From contig JANTHA010000027.1 of assembly GCA_024762625.1 (NCBI GenBank), positions 1 through 13,360 on the forward strand: DNA of 13,360 bases, written 5' to 3'. The translations under genes and the position numbers were made by a program. Under the pieces are notes generated by a model that saw nothing but the letters and a program-made list of their open reading frames with translations, was not told where the DNA came from and ran no database searches. Shown here piece after piece: positions 1 to 9,625 of this stretch. The first letter of the stretch is position 1; every line of letters begins with the position of its first letter. Source of the DNA: Thiotrichaceae bacterium (GTDB lineage: Bacteria > Pseudomonadota > Gammaproteobacteria > Thiotrichales > Thiotrichaceae).

Positions 1-68
1 GAAAGGCGGAATAGTAAGCGTTGCTTAGATTGGGTGCAAGGTTAAAAAGCGTTTTAGGCGTTCTTTAG

Positions 69-98
69 TTGTCACTGGTTTATGATGTGGCTTATGAT
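69..98 (+). promoter_or_regulatory. Probable sigma-70 promoter of the LigD-type polymerase gene
   Basis: A -35-like box TTGTCA (69-74) is followed after 18 bp by a -10-like box TATGAT (93-98). Each matches consensus at five of six positions. Transcription would begin near 105, giving a leader of about 45 nt to the preferred ATG at 152. No gene is visible in positions 1-127. The prediction is by eye and untested. Confidence 0.5.
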
Positions 99-151
99 AA
101 TGCTGTTAATAATGTTAGCCCCATCAAATGGAGTTCGATAAGAGAAAAAAC

Positions 152-1078
152 ATGGACGCCTCGCCATTGATTTTAACGCTGGATGATAAAGAAATCGCCA
201 TCACCCATCCAGATAAACTTTACTGGCCGGATCTGCAACTGACCAAGCTGGATATGATCAAGTATTATCAGTCGATGACGACAGTGGCGTTGCCTTATTT
301 TAAAGACCGTCCGGTTACGCTTCGCATGTTTCCGCGCGGCATTAAGGATTTTTCGTTTTATCGTCGCGAGTTGCCGGATAATGCGCCCGACTGGATGCGT
401 TTCGTAGACTATACAACCGTTACCAACTCACATAGGATTAAACTGCCATTGATTGATGATATGGCGGGTTTGATCTGGCTCGCCAATCTGGGCGCGATCG
501 AATTTCACCTGTGGGGTTCAAAAGCCAATGACCTGATGCATCCGGACTGGCTGGTGGTTGATTTTGATCCGGGCGATCAGGCGGGTTTTGAGCAGGTACT
601 TGAAGCGGCGTTGAAAGTCAGGGATTATTTACAGCAAAGAGACCTCAGCGGCGTCGTTAAAACCAGTGGAGGAAAAGGCTTGCATATCTATGTCCCGCTA
701 CGTGTTGCAGATAGCAATAATAAAAAAGCCAACAAACAAGCCGCCAGTTTTGAACAGGTAAGAACCTGGTTAAAAAACGCGATTGCGGAACTTGCCGGGC
801 GTTATCCGCAACTGATCAGCCTGCCTAAAAAAGGTACGCATAAGGGCCAAACCATAAGTATTGACTATACGCAGAACAGTATTGGTCGCAATACGGCGGC
901 GCCTTATAGTCTGCGCGCAAGGCAGGGCGCGCCGGTTTCCATGCCGCTTGAGTGGTCGGAGATAGAGCAGGGGGCTATCCGGCCTGAAGATTTTAATTTG
1001 TTATCCGCGCCGATGCGCGTTACTAAAAAAGGCGATGTTTTTTCACCCTTGTTAAAAGGAAAGCGTTATCTATTGTGA
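152..1078 (+). CDS. Stand-alone LigD-type polymerase/primase domain protein (NHEJ family)
   Basis: This encodes a member of the archaeo-eukaryotic-primase-like polymerase domain found in the bacterial end-joining ligase LigD. The domain adds nucleotides, often ribonucleotides, at double-strand break ends. Residues below are numbered from an in-frame ATG at 128. The region 'GAIEFHLWGS' holds the family's His (H127). 'VVDFDPGD' carries the catalytic DxD pair (D145, D147). 'SGGKGLHIYVP' (180-190) is the nucleotide-binding loop, and 'ISIDYTQN' supplies the third metal ligand (D246). At about 308 aa the protein is essentially the polymerase domain alone. No ligase or phosphoesterase domain is fused, and in-frame stops upstream exclude an N-terminal extension. 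ATG 152 is preferred because AAGAGA (140-145) lies 6 nt upstream; ATG 128 has no ribosome binding site. No Ku or ATP-dependent ligase gene lies in the window, so the NHEJ role is inferred from the family only. Confidence 0.9.
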   Translation: MDASPLILTLDDKEIAITHPDKLYWPDLQLTKLDMIKYYQSMTTVALPYFKDRPVTLRMFPRGIKDFSFYRRELPDNAPDWMRFVDYTTVTNSHRIKLPLIDDMAGLIWLANLGAIEFHLWGSKANDLMHPDWLVVDFDPGDQAGFEQVLEAALKVRDYLQQRDLSGVVKTSGGKGLHIYVPLRVADSNNKKANKQAASFEQVRTWLKNAIAELAGRYPQLISLPKKGTHKGQTISIDYTQNSIGRNTAAPYSLRARQGAPVSMPLEWSEIEQGAIRPEDFNLLSAPMRVTKKGDVFSPLLKGKRYLL

Positions 1079-1139
1079 ATAGTGAGTAGCGTGATGGCTA
1101 AACTGTTTTAATAATTGTTTGTTTTTATCTCGTCTAAAG

Positions 1140-1159
1140 AAAGCGCAGAAAAGCGCTTT
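1140..1159 (+). terminator. Hairpin after the LigD-type gene, possible terminator
   Basis: AAAGCGC (1140-1146) and GCGCTTT (1153-1159) form a perfect 7-bp stem with a 6-nt loop, 61 nt past the stop codon. The T-run after it is short (TTTATCC), so this is a weak or bidirectional terminator at best. Confidence 0.45.
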
Positions 1160-1167
1160 ATCCGGGT

Positions 1168-1227
1168 CTGGCATCATGACTAAAAGTTGATATACTGGCC
1201 TGTCCTTTTTTGTCGGCTTCATATAAT
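1168..1227 (+). promoter_or_regulatory. Promoter region of gltB: two candidate -10 boxes
   Basis: The first candidate is CTGGCA (1168-1173), a 17-bp spacer, and TATACT (1191-1196), with an extended -10 TG at 1188-1189. The second is a perfect TATAAT (1222-1227) without a good -35 partner; CTGTCC at 1200-1205 with a 16-bp spacer is the best available. The first would give a leader of about 165 nt to ATG 1370, the second about 135 nt. No sigma-54 (-24/-12) site was recognised. Confidence 0.45.
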
Positions 1228-1230
1228 ATC

Positions 1231-1257
1231 CGGCTTTGAGGATAGTCGCAAAAGCCG
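1231..1257 (+). promoter_or_regulatory. Stem-loop in the gltB leader
   Basis: CGGCTTT (1231-1237) and AAAGCCG (1251-1257) are perfect inverted repeats with a 13-nt loop. An upstream copy of CGGCTT (1214-1219) could compete for the same 3' arm, so two alternative pairings are possible if transcription starts at the upstream promoter. No known riboswitch class was recognised. The stem may also act at DNA level as an operator. Function is unknown. Confidence 0.35.
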
Positions 1258-1369
1258 TATAGAAAACGATGTAGACAGCGTGGCGATTCAATCTTGAATG
1301 CTTTTAATTTGCTAAAGGTTTCAGTATTGATAAAGAATGAATGCCATAAAACGAACGATAGAGGATTAC

Positions 1370-4300
1370 ATGCAGCAAAAAGCATTTTTAAAAGCAGACA
1401 TTACCAGCACTCGCTTTAATACCCTGCCTGCGAAACACGGGCTCTATGATCCAGCCAATGAGCATGATGCTTGTGGCGTGGGTTTTGTGGCGCACATAAA
1501 AGGTGAAAAGAGTCATGCCATCATACAACAGGGACTAACAATTCTGAAACGCGTAACGCATCGCGGCGCGGTTGGCGCTGACCCCAAGGCGGGCGATGGC
1601 GCAGGATTGTTGATACAGATGCCGCATGCTTTTTTCCGTGATGTGGTGCTCGATAAGGGTTTTGATTTGCCCGATGAAGGTGACTATGGCGTCGGTATGC
1701 TATTTTTCCCCAAAGATGCGGCGCATCGTCAGGCCATGCAAAATCTGGCGGACGCGATTATTGCTGAAGAAGGCCAGCGTGTATTGGCTTGGCGCAAAGT
1801 GCCTGTAGATAATAGCGGACTAGGCGAATCGGTCAAACCCACAGAGCCTTCAATTTATCAGGTGTTTATTGCGCGCGGTGAGAATACGCCTGATCAGGAT
1901 GCATTCGAACGCAAACTGTTTGTGATACACAAATTGCTGGCGGCGCGTATCTGTCATAACCCGGATTGTCATCAAAAAATGGATGGCGCGGATGATTTTT
2001 ATGTGTGCTCCATGTCATCGCGCACCATTGTCTATAAAGGCATGTTGCTTGCCAAGCAGGTGGGCGAATACTATCAAGACCTGATGGATGAACGCGTGGA
2101 ATCGGCGCTGGCGCTGGTTCATCAGCGTTTTTCCACTAATACCTTTCCAACCTGGGATCTGGCGCATCCGTTCCGCATGATTGCGCATAACGGCGAAATC
2201 AATACTAACCGCGGTAATGTTAACTGGATGACGGCGCGCGAAAGCTCGATGAAATCCGAAGTCCTTGGTGAGGATCTCGGAAAAATCTGGCCGGTAATTC
2301 CACAAGGACAATCCGATACCGCCTGCCTCGACAATGCGCTGGAGCTGATGGTAGCCGATGGTTATTCACTGGCTGAAGCGATGACCATGCTGATTCCTGA
2401 AGCCTGGCACGGCGATGAGCTGATGGATAAGGAGCGCCAGGCTTACTACGAATACAAGGCCGCGGTAATGGAGCCCTGGGACGGCCCGGCGGCGGTTGCT
2501 TTTACCGATGGCCGCCAGATCGGCGCCATGCTGGATCGCAACGGTTTGCGCCCGGCGCGTTATCTGGTGACGGATGATGATCTGGTGGTGATGGCGTCCG
2601 AAATGGGCGTGCTGGATATTCCAGAAAACAAAATCATCAAAAAATGGCGCTTGCAACCCGGTAAAATGTTCCTTATTGACATGCAGCAGGGGCGCATTAT
2701 TACCGATGAGGAAGTCAAGTCTGTTCTCGCACAGGCGAATCCTTACCGTGAATGGTTGAATGAAAGCCAGATAAAGATTTGCGATATTTTTGGCGACGCA
2801 AATGTTCCCGAACCGCTACCCAGGGATGAATTGCTGAAAAATCAGCAGGCCTTCGGCTATACACAGGAGTTTATCAAATTTTTGCTCAAGCCTATGGTAA
2901 TGAGCGGCATGGAGGCAACCGGTTCCATGGGCGTTGACACGCCGGTAGCCGTGTTGTCGCATCGCGCGCGTCACATCTCCAATTATTTCAAACAGAATTT
3001 TGCACAGGTGACCAACCCGCCGATCGACCCGATTCGTGAAGAGCTGGTCATGTCGCTGGTGACCTTCATCGGTCCGCGGCCCAATTTGCTGGAAAAAGGC
3101 AAGGCGCACAGCGGTATGCGTCTGGAGATTCAACAGCCGATACTGACCAACGAACAGCTTTCCCATATCCGCGAGATTGATGCACACGCAGGGGAAGCTT
3201 TCCGCACCAAAACGCTGGATATTACCTATGACGCCAGCCTGGGCGAAGCCGGGATGAAAGATGCGATACAAGCCTTGTGCATAGAGGCTAAAGCATCGGT
3301 AGAAGGGAAATACAATATACTGATTCTGTCTGACCGCGGTGTGTCGGCGGAGCGCCTCGCAATTCCGGCGTTGCTGGCGACCTCGGCGGTGCATCATCAC
3401 TTGATTCGCCATGGCCTGCGCATGGAAACCGGCCTGGTGGTGGAAACCGGCTCGGCGCTGGAAGTGCATCATTTCGCCACGCTTGCGGGTTATGGCGCGG
3501 AAGCGATCAACCCCTGGCTGGCGCTGGAAACCATAGATGCGACGCTCGCCAAATACAACCTTGAAAACAATGCCAGCCTGAGCGTTGAAGACGCGCATAA
3601 ACATTACATCAAGGCGGTAGGCAAGGGCATCAAGAAGGTCATGTCCAAGATGGGTATTTGTACCTATCAATCTTACTGCGGCGCACAGATTTTTGATGCA
3701 GTGGGTCTTTCCAGCGAGTTTATCGAGGAATATTTTACAGGCACCGCGACCACCATCGAAGGCGTGGGGCTGGATGAAATAGCGCGCGAGGCCCGACGCT
3801 GGCATACGCGCGGCTTTGGCGACAAGAAAGTGTATGAAAAGCATCTTGATGTGGGCGGCGCGTACGCCTATCGGGTGCGCGGCGAAAAGCACGTCTGGAA
3901 TCCGTTTACCATTTCGCGCATGCAACATGCGGTGCGCACCAGAGACGCCAAAACTTTCGCCGAGTTTTCCAAGGCAGTGAATGAGCAGACTCAGAGCTTA
4001 CTGACTTTGCGCGGCCTGATGGAATTCAAGTTTGCGGATAAGCCTTTGCCGCTGGATGAAGTGGAACCAGCCAGTGAAATCGTCAAGCGTTTTGCCACTG
4101 GCGCGATGTCGTTTGGCAGTATTTCCTATGAAGCGCACTCGACCCTGGCGGTCGCCATGAATGCAATTGGCGGCAAATCAAACACTGGAGAAGGCGGCGA
4201 AGAGGCCTCGCGTTTTATGCCCTTGCCGGATGGCAGTCCCAACCCGGAACGATCCGCGATCAAGCAGGTTGCCTCGGGTCGTTTCGGCGTGACCACTGAA

Positions 4301-6013
4301 TATCTGGTGAATTCGGATGATATTCAGATTAAGATGGCGCAAGGCGCAAAGCCGGGCGAAGGTGGACAGTTGCCTGGTCACAAGGTCAATGAGCAGATTG
4401 GTCGGGTCAGACATTCAACGCCGGGCGTTGGCTTGATTTCGCCGCCGCCGCATCACGATATTTATTCGATTGAAGACCTTGCACAGCTGATTCATGATCT
4501 GAAAAACGTCAATCCGGCAGCCCGTATCTCGGTCAAGCTGGTTTCCGAAGTGGGCGTTGGCACGGTTGCCGCTGGCGTTTCCAAGGCGCATGCGGATCAC
4601 CTCACTATTTCCGGATATGATGGCGGCACCGGCGCATCGCCGCTGACATCGCTGCATCATGCGGGTTCGCCCTGGGAAATTGGCCTTGCCGAAACCCATC
4701 AGACTCTGGTGCTTAACAAACTGCGCAGCCGTGTGAGCGTGCAGGCCGATGGCGGCTTGCGCACTGGTCGCGATGTGGTGATCGCCGCGCTGCTGGGGGC
4801 GGATGAATTTGGTTTCGCCACCGCGCCGCTCATCGCCGAAGGCTGCATCATGATGCGCAAATGTCATCTGAATACCTGTCCGGTGGGCGTTGCAACGCAA
4901 GACCCGGATCTGCGTAAGAAATTTGTTGGCAAGCCGGAGCATGTGATTAATTATTTCTTTTTTGTTGCTGAGGAAATGCGTCAAATCATGGCGCAACTGG
5001 GCTTCAGAACCGTTAATGAAATGGTCGGCCAATCGGATCGGCTTAATATGCGCCAGGCTATTAAACACTGGAAGGCTAAAGGTCTGGATTACAGTAAGAT
5101 ACTGACTAAACCTAAAGCTGAATCTCATGATGATGAGCATTGCACGGAAGATCAGGATCATGGCATCGACAAGGCGCTTGATAATCAATTGATCAAGGAG
5201 GCAAAGCCAGCGCTCGAAAATGGCGAAAAAGTGAATATCGAGATGGCAATCAAGAATCACAACCGCACCGTTGGAACCATGTTGTCTGGCCGCGTTGCAA
5301 AGATGTATGGTCATGAAGGTTTGCCGGATGACACTATCCATATCAAGGCGAGCGGTACGGCGGGTCAATCGTTTGGCGCCTGGGCCGCCAAAGGCGTCAC
5401 TCTGGAATTGTCCGGCGAAGGCAACGACTACGTCGGCAAGGGTCTTTCTGGTGGTCGATTGATCATTTATCCGCCAGAGGATTGCAAAATCGCCAGAGCT
5501 GATGAAAATATTATTGTAGGCAATACGGTTCTGTATGGCGCAATCAGCGGCGAAGCCTATTTCAGCGGCGTTGCCGGCGAGCGCTTTTGTGTTCGAAATT
5601 CAGGCGCAACAGCGGTCATAGAAGGCGTCGGCGATCATGGTTGTGAATACATGACTGGCGGTCAGGTTGTGTGTCTCGGCGCCACCGGTCGCAATTTTGC
5701 AGCGGGTATGTCGGGCGGCATCGCCTATGTGCTGGATGAGTCGGGCGATTTCGCCAGTCTGTGCAATATGGAAATGGTTGAGCTACAACAGGTTGATGTT
5801 GATCTGCCCAACGAATCCATTAACGATCCTTTGCAGGCGGATGAGGCCCGTTTGAAGACGCTGATTGAAAATCACGCCCGTTATACCGGCTCGGTGCGAG
5901 CCAATCATATTCTGGATAACTGGGCAGAGTATTTGGGAAAATTTGTCAAAATCGTACCGGTTGATTATCGTCGGGCCTTGCAACAGCATAACGCCAAAAA
6001 AGCAGCGGCATAG
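1370..6013 (+). CDS. gltB: Glutamate synthase (NADPH) large (alpha) subunit GltB
   Basis: This is the large subunit of glutamate synthase, which transfers the amide nitrogen of glutamine to 2-oxoglutarate to give two glutamates. Residues are numbered from an upstream ATG at 1337. Cys46 in 'HDACGVGF' is the N-terminal nucleophile of the glutaminase domain, exposed after propeptide removal. '[10 protein letters not shown]' (about 284) and '[10 protein letters not shown]' belong to the same domain. A central domain follows, then the FMN-binding synthase barrel with '[13 protein letters not shown]' (about 920) and '[11 protein letters not shown]' (about 1093-1103). The 3Fe-4S ligands are C1170, C1176 and C1181 in C-x5-C-x4-C spacing. 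A C-terminal GXGXG beta-helix starts near 1360. Starting at ATG 1370, GAGG lies 5 nt upstream and the propeptide is 34 residues, close to known family members. ATG 1337 would give 45 residues and a poorer ribosome binding site. At about 1547 aa it is complete and of family length. gltD follows after 41 bp, probably in one operon. Confidence 0.98.
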   Translation: MQQKAFLKADITSTRFNTLPAKHGLYDPANEHDACGVGFVAHIKGEKSHAIIQQGLTILKRVTHRGAVGADPKAGDGAGLLIQMPHAFFRDVVLDKGFDLPDEGDYGVGMLFFPKDAAHRQAMQNLADAIIAEEGQRVLAWRKVPVDNSGLGESVKPTEPSIYQVFIARGENTPDQDAFERKLFVIHKLLAARICHNPDCHQKMDGADDFYVCSMSSRTIVYKGMLLAKQVGEYYQDLMDERVESALALVHQRFSTNTFPTWDLAHPFRMIAHNGEINTNRGNVNWMTARESSMKSEVLGEDLGKIWPVIPQGQSDTACLDNALELMVADGYSLAEAMTMLIPEAWHGDELMDKERQAYYEYKAAVMEPWDGPAAVAFTDGRQIGAMLDRNGLRPARYLVTDDDLVVMASEMGVLDIPENKIIKKWRLQPGKMFLIDMQQGRIITDEEVKSVLAQANPYREWLNESQIKICDIFGDANVPEPLPRDELLKNQQAFGYTQEFIKFLLKPMVMSGMEATGSMGVDTPVAVLSHRARHISNYFKQNFAQVTNPPIDPIREELVMSLVTFIGPRPNLLEKGKAHSGMRLEIQQPILTNEQLSHIREIDAHAGEAFRTKTLDITYDASLGEAGMKDAIQALCIEAKASVEGKYNILILSDRGVSAERLAIPALLATSAVHHHLIRHGLRMETGLVVETGSALEVHHFATLAGYGAEAINPWLALETIDATLAKYNLENNASLSVEDAHKHYIKAVGKGIKKVMSKMGICTYQSYCGAQIFDAVGLSSEFIEEYFTGTATTIEGVGLDEIAREARRWHTRGFGDKKVYEKHLDVGGAYAYRVRGEKHVWNPFTISRMQHAVRTRDAKTFAEFSKAVNEQTQSLLTLRGLMEFKFADKPLPLDEVEPASEIVKRFATGAMSFGSISYEAHSTLAVAMNAIGGKSNTGEGGEEASRFMPLPDGSPNPERSAIKQVASGRFGVTTEYLVNSDDIQIKMAQGAKPGEGGQLPGHKVNEQIGRVRHSTPGVGLISPPPHHDIYSIEDLAQLIHDLKNVNPAARISVKLVSEVGVGTVAAGVSKAHADHLTISGYDGGTGASPLTSLHHAGSPWEIGLAETHQTLVLNKLRSRVSVQADGGLRTGRDVVIAALLGADEFGFATAPLIAEGCIMMRKCHLNTCPVGVATQDPDLRKKFVGKPEHVINYFFFVAEEMRQIMAQLGFRTVNEMVGQSDRLNMRQAIKHWKAKGLDYSKILTKPKAESHDDEHCTEDQDHGIDKALDNQLIKEAKPALENGEKVNIEMAIKNHNRTVGTMLSGRVAKMYGHEGLPDDTIHIKASGTAGQSFGAWAAKGVTLELSGEGNDYVGKGLSGGRLIIYPPEDCKIARADENIIVGNTVLYGAISGEAYFSGVAGERFCVRNSGATAVIEGVGDHGCEYMTGGQVVCLGATGRNFAAGMSGGIAYVLDESGDFASLCNMEMVELQQVDVDLPNESINDPLQADEARLKTLIENHARYTGSVRANHILDNWAEYLGKFVKIVPVDYRRALQQHNAKKAAA

Positions 6014-6029
6014 ATCGCAGTGGAAATTG

Positions 6030-6050
6030 TAGGAATAAGTAGGAAATAAC
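6030..6050 (+). promoter_or_regulatory. Duplicated ribosome binding site before gltD
   Basis: GTAGGAATAA (6030-6039) is followed directly by the near-copy GTAGGAAATAA (6040-6050). The second AGGAA (6041-6045) lies 9 nt before the gltD ATG at 6055 and is the functional candidate. The first is too distant for direct initiation but could act as a ribosome standby site. Confidence 0.5.
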
Positions 6051-6054
6051 ATAG

Positions 6055-7518
6055 ATGGGAAAAATTACTGGTTTCAAGGAAATTGAGCGTCGCGATCGCG
6101 TTTATGCGCCGGTCGATGAGCGTATTGTTCATTTTCATGAGTTTGTGATTCCGCTTGATGAAGAAGAATTGAAGCGTCAGGGCGCGCGTTGCATGGATTG
6201 CGGCATACCATTTTGTCATGATGGGCCGAATGGCGGCTGCCCTGTGAACAATATCATTCCAGACTGGAATGATCTGGTGTATCACGGGGAATGGCAAGAG
6301 GCGCTGGATAGCCTGCACTCTACCAATAACCTGCCTGAAATTACGGGACGCATCTGTCCTGCGCCATGTCAGGAATCATGCACCTTGAATATCGACAATA
6401 ACCCGGTGACCATCAAGACCATTGAATGTGAAATCGTAGACAAGGGTTTTGCCAAAGGCTGGGTCAAGCCTGAAATAGCGCCCCATAAAACCGGCAAAAA
6501 AGTGGCGGTGATTGGCTCCGGGCCGGCGGGCATGGCCTGTTCGCAACAGCTTGCGCGAGCCGGGCATAAGGTAACGCTGTTTGAAAAAGAAAGCCGTATC
6601 GGCGGTTTGATGCGTTTTGGCATTCCGGATTTCAAGCTGGAAAAAGCATTGCTTGATCGTCGCATGGAGCAGATGCTCGCAGAAGGCGTTGAATTTATCA
6701 CCGATACCCACATCGGCGTTGATATCCCGGCCAGCCAGCTGCTACAGGATTATGATGCGGTAGCGCTTACCGGCGGCTCTGAAAAGCCGCGCGATTTATC
6801 GGTTCCGGGACGCGAGCTGAAAGGCATTCATTTCGCCATGGATTTTCTCAAGGCGAACACCAAGTGGGTGCAGGGCGTACATGGCGAAGATCAAGTGATC
6901 TGGGCCAAAGACAAGCATGTGGTGGTCATCGGCGGCGGCGATACCGGCTCGGATTGTATCGGCACCTCAACCCGCCATGGCGCAGCTTCGATAACCCAGC
7001 TTGAAATATTGCCTAAACCGCCTGAGCAGGAAGACAAACTGGTTGTCTGGCCGGACTGGCCAAACAAAATGCGCACCTCGACATCGCAGGAAGAAGGGTG
7101 CGAACGCATCTTTTCGGTCGCCACTCAATCGTTTGAAGGCGATGACGACGGCAATGTGACGGCGATTAACTGCGTCAAAGTGGAATGGAGCCAGGATGAT
7201 ACTGGCCAGTGGCAAATGTCCGAGGTGGAAGGCTCCGAATTTCAGTTAAAGGCCGATCTGGTGACGCTGGCGATGGGCTTTTTACACCCTGTTCATGAGG
7301 GCATGCTGGAAGAACTCGGTGTGGAGCTTGATCAACGCGGCAATGTCAAGGGAGAGACTGAAGGCGATAACGCCTATGCAACCTCACTGGATAAGGTGTT
7401 TGCGGCGGGCGATATGCGCCGCGGCCAGTCGCTCGTGGTCTGGGCGATTCGCGAAGGACGCCAGTGCGCACATGCGATTGATCAGTATTTGATGGGTAGC
7501 ACCAGTTTGCCGCGCTAA
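6055..7518 (+). CDS. gltD: Glutamate synthase (NADPH) small (beta) subunit GltD
   Basis: This subunit oxidises NADPH and passes electrons through FAD and iron-sulphur clusters to the FMN of GltB. The N-terminal ferredoxin-like domain carries two cysteine groups: C46-x2-C49-x4-C54 with C62, and C101-x3-C105-x3-C109. These fit the two 4Fe-4S clusters known for the family. The first Rossmann fold binds FAD through 'VIGSGPAGM' (152-160). The second, '[12 protein letters not shown]' (about 289-300), binds NADPH. The closing FAD motif '[16 protein letters not shown]' lies at about 450-465. At 487 aa it is slightly longer than the E. coli type (about 470) and complete. Pairing with gltB supports the glutamate synthase role over the related dihydropyrimidine dehydrogenase or NfnB-like oxidoreductases. 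dnaG starts 48 bp downstream with no hairpin terminator seen, so read-through into dnaG is possible. Confidence 0.98.
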   Translation: MGKITGFKEIERRDRVYAPVDERIVHFHEFVIPLDEEELKRQGARCMDCGIPFCHDGPNGGCPVNNIIPDWNDLVYHGEWQEALDSLHSTNNLPEITGRICPAPCQESCTLNIDNNPVTIKTIECEIVDKGFAKGWVKPEIAPHKTGKKVAVIGSGPAGMACSQQLARAGHKVTLFEKESRIGGLMRFGIPDFKLEKALLDRRMEQMLAEGVEFITDTHIGVDIPASQLLQDYDAVALTGGSEKPRDLSVPGRELKGIHFAMDFLKANTKWVQGVHGEDQVIWAKDKHVVVIGGGDTGSDCIGTSTRHGAASITQLEILPKPPEQEDKLVVWPDWPNKMRTSTSQEEGCERIFSVATQSFEGDDDGNVTAINCVKVEWSQDDTGQWQMSEVEGSEFQLKADLVTLAMGFLHPVHEGMLEELGVELDQRGNVKGETEGDNAYATSLDKVFAAGDMRRGQSLVVWAIREGRQCAHAIDQYLMGSTSLPR

Positions 7519-7566
7519 ATTCAATGCATCGTTAAAATTCGCTTTTTTGTTGTTTTATGGAGTTCA

Positions 7567-9330
7567 ATGGCGTCATCAGGATCCATTCCTCGTGAATTTA
7601 TTGATGATTTACTATTGCGCGTCGATATTGTCGATGTCATTAATACGCGCGTACCCCTGAAAAAGAAAGGACGGGAATACTCTGCCTGTTGTCCATTTCA
7701 TAACGAAAAAACGCCATCCTTTACAGTCAGTCCGACCAAGCAGTTTTACCATTGTTTTGGATGCGGCGCGCATGGCACCGCGATTTCGTTTCTGATGGAC
7801 TATGATCACCAGGATTTCGTCGAAGCGATCGAGACACTGGCGGAATCCATAGGCGTAACCGTACCGCGTGAAGGCGGAAAAGCGCCCAGCGCGGCACAAC
7901 GTCAGCGCAGCAAGGATTTGTATACACTGATGTCTGATGCAGGCGAGTTCTATCAGATTAAGCTTAAAAGTTCGCAGAAAGCGATTGATTATCTGCAAAG
8001 TCGTGAATTGAGCAGCGACATCATTAAACAATTCAAGTTAGGCTATGCGCCTGATGGCTGGAACGTACTGGAAAAACAGTTTTCGCAAAATTATAAGCGT
8101 TATACCCGGCAACAATTACTTGATTCGGGTTTGCTGATCCATAACGAAGAAAACAATAAAATTTACGACCGTTACCGCGACCGCATCATGTTCCCGATTC
8201 ATAACCGCAAGGGACAGGTGATCGGTTTCGGTGGTCGTGTGCTCGGCGATGGATTACCCAAGTACATCAATTCGCCGGAGACCAGTCTGTTTCACAAGGG
8301 CTCGGAGCTTTACGGTTTTTACGAGGCGCGAAAATACACCCAGAAGCTGGAACGCATTGTGGTTGTTGAAGGCTATATGGATGTCATTGCGCTGGCGCAG
8401 TTTGGCGTTAGTTATGCAGTCGCAACGCTGGGTACTGCAACTACCCAGGAGCATATAAAACTACTGTTCCGGGCGGTTCCGGAAATCATTTTTTGTTTTG
8501 ATGGCGACCGCGCAGGCAGGGAAGCCGCCTGGCGCGCCGTGGAAAATACCCTGCCAATAATGCAGGACGGCAAGGAAATTCGTTTTTTATTTCTGCCTGA
8601 AGGCGAGGATCCGGATACCCAGATCAGAAAAAACGGCAAGGCGGGTTTTGAGGCTTCATTTGAGACGGCTGCTTCATTAAGCGATTACTTTGTTGATGCG
8701 CTTCTTCAGCGTTTTAATATCAGCTCCAGTGAGGGCAAGGCGCGTTTTCTGGATGAAGCCAGCAAGCTGCTAAAGTTAATGCCGGAATCACTGGTTAAGG
8801 AACAATTGCTTGAAAAGTTGTCCAGGCTGACATCTGTGCCGGTTGCGACCATCCGCACACATAAACAGATTACACGCGCTGACGATGAACCAGATCATGA
8901 ATTTAGCCGACTAAGCAACCGTGAAGTCAAGAAAACCGCAATCCGTTATGCGATTACTCTGTTGCTGTTTAAACCCGATTTGGTGCAGTTTGTCGAGAAT
9001 ATGGAACAAATTGCGCTATCAGACCTGCCAGGCTCGGATTTATTGACTACACTCATTGAAACAATCCAGGAAACGCCCCATATTAACGCTGCGGCCTTGC
9101 TGGAGAGATGGCGAGGTACGGAATTTGAAGCTGCGTTTTCCAGTCTGATGAAATGGCGGCCTGAATCCGATGATCAAGACATACTTGAAGCTGAATTCAG
9201 GGACTGTTTGCGCCGCATAGAAAAAAATGCAACGGTGCTTAAAATTGAACAATTATTGCACAAAGAACGAACCGAAGGGCTGCTGGATCAGGAAAAACGC
9301 GATTTGCTGGAATTATTAAACATGCGTTAA
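7567..9330 (+). CDS. dnaG: DNA primase DnaG
   Basis: DnaG makes the short RNA primers for leading- and lagging-strand DNA synthesis and works with the replicative helicase DnaB. The N-terminal CHC2 zinc-binding domain has C42-x2-H45 ('CPFHNEKTPSF') and C63-x2-C66 ('YHCFGCGAHG'). The RNA-polymerase core includes 'YDRYRDRIMFPIHNRKGQVIGFGGR' (about 199-223). The TOPRIM fold has its Glu in 'VVVEGYMDVIALAQ' (E267) and its acidic DxD in 'FCFDGDRAGREA' (D311, D313). The remaining 200 or so residues are the helical C-terminal domain that contacts DnaB, as usual the least conserved part. At 587 aa it matches the family length. GGAG (7559-7562) sits 4 nt before ATG 7567. Upstream is gltD rather than the rpsU commonly found before dnaG; downstream, rpoD is in the usual order but separated by about 295 bp. 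Confidence 0.98.
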   Translation: MASSGSIPREFIDDLLLRVDIVDVINTRVPLKKKGREYSACCPFHNEKTPSFTVSPTKQFYHCFGCGAHGTAISFLMDYDHQDFVEAIETLAESIGVTVPREGGKAPSAAQRQRSKDLYTLMSDAGEFYQIKLKSSQKAIDYLQSRELSSDIIKQFKLGYAPDGWNVLEKQFSQNYKRYTRQQLLDSGLLIHNEENNKIYDRYRDRIMFPIHNRKGQVIGFGGRVLGDGLPKYINSPETSLFHKGSELYGFYEARKYTQKLERIVVVEGYMDVIALAQFGVSYAVATLGTATTQEHIKLLFRAVPEIIFCFDGDRAGREAAWRAVENTLPIMQDGKEIRFLFLPEGEDPDTQIRKNGKAGFEASFETAASLSDYFVDALLQRFNISSSEGKARFLDEASKLLKLMPESLVKEQLLEKLSRLTSVPVATIRTHKQITRADDEPDHEFSRLSNREVKKTAIRYAITLLLFKPDLVQFVENMEQIALSDLPGSDLLTTLIETIQETPHINAAALLERWRGTEFEAAFSSLMKWRPESDDQDILEAEFRDCLRRIEKNATVLKIEQLLHKERTEGLLDQEKRDLLELLNMR

Positions 9331-9349
9331 ATTAGCAATTAAATATGCG

Positions 9350-9392
9350 TTTAACGGCGTTGAATCTGTTAAGCAAAATAAGTTCCGTTAAA
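9350..9392 (+). repeat. Inverted repeat shortly after dnaG
   Basis: TTTAACGG (9350-9357) and CCGTTAAA (9385-9392) are a perfect 8-bp inverted repeat separated by 27 nt. There is no T-run after it, so it is not a classical terminator. It could be an operator or an RNA stem at the 3' end of the dnaG transcript. Confidence 0.4.
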
Positions 9393-9405
9393 TAGCACAC
9401 AAGCT

Positions 9406-9443
9406 AAATAATCCGGACTATTGCAGATGATGCCCGATTATTT
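9406..9443 (+). repeat. Second inverted repeat in the dnaG-rpoD spacer
   Basis: AAATAATCCGG (9406-9416) and CCCGATTATTT (9433-9443) can pair over 11 positions with one C/C mismatch, with a 16-nt loop. Neither strand has a convincing T-tract directly after the stem. It lies about 115 bp upstream of the rpoD promoter. A weak terminator for dnaG or a regulatory site for rpoD are both possible. Confidence 0.4.
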
Positions 9444-9558
9444 AAAAGCTCTTTAAATATTGAAATTGTCCCATACTTTATTAATAACGAGGTGGTACTG
9501 AATAGTTGCTTATAATGAAATAAAACACGTTCATAAACCTGAATAGTAATACATTATA

Positions 9559-9587
9559 TTCAAAGGCTCCCAAAGTTATGATATAAT
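9559..9587 (+). promoter_or_regulatory. Extended -10 promoter of rpoD
   Basis: TTCAAA (9559-9564), a 17-bp spacer and a perfect TATAAT (9582-9587) preceded by the extended -10 TG (9579-9580) make a strong sigma-70 promoter. Transcription would start near 9594, about 30 nt before ATG 9626. A further TATAAT at 9511-9516 lacks a recognisable -35 box and is less convincing. Confidence 0.7.
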
Positions 9588-9625
9588 GGTTGATTAACAT
9601 TTTTTTACGAGTAGTACAAAAAAGA

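Noticed and set aside
1168..1195. Sigma-54 promoter before gltB
   Set aside because: TGGCA is present, but no GC-containing -12 element lies at the required spacing.
1070..1385. Two short minus-strand open frames in the gltB leader
   Set aside because: They are 73 and 75 codons, overlap each other in different frames, show no family pattern and cover the promoter and hairpin region.
2816..3928. Long open frame (370 codons) on the minus strand within gltB
   Set aside because: It lies wholly inside the unmistakable gltB coding region, its translation is rich in His, Arg and Cys with no domain pattern, and it is a by-product of codon bias on the other strand.
4415..5368. Long open frame (317 codons) on the minus strand within gltB
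   Set aside because: Same reasoning: it overlaps the conserved FMN and iron-sulphur segments of gltB, has no recognisable motifs and no ribosome binding site context.
9459..9480. Heat-shock (sigma-32) promoter before rpoD
   Set aside because: TTGAAA and CCCAT both occur, but only about 4 bp apart, far too close for a sigma-32 promoter.
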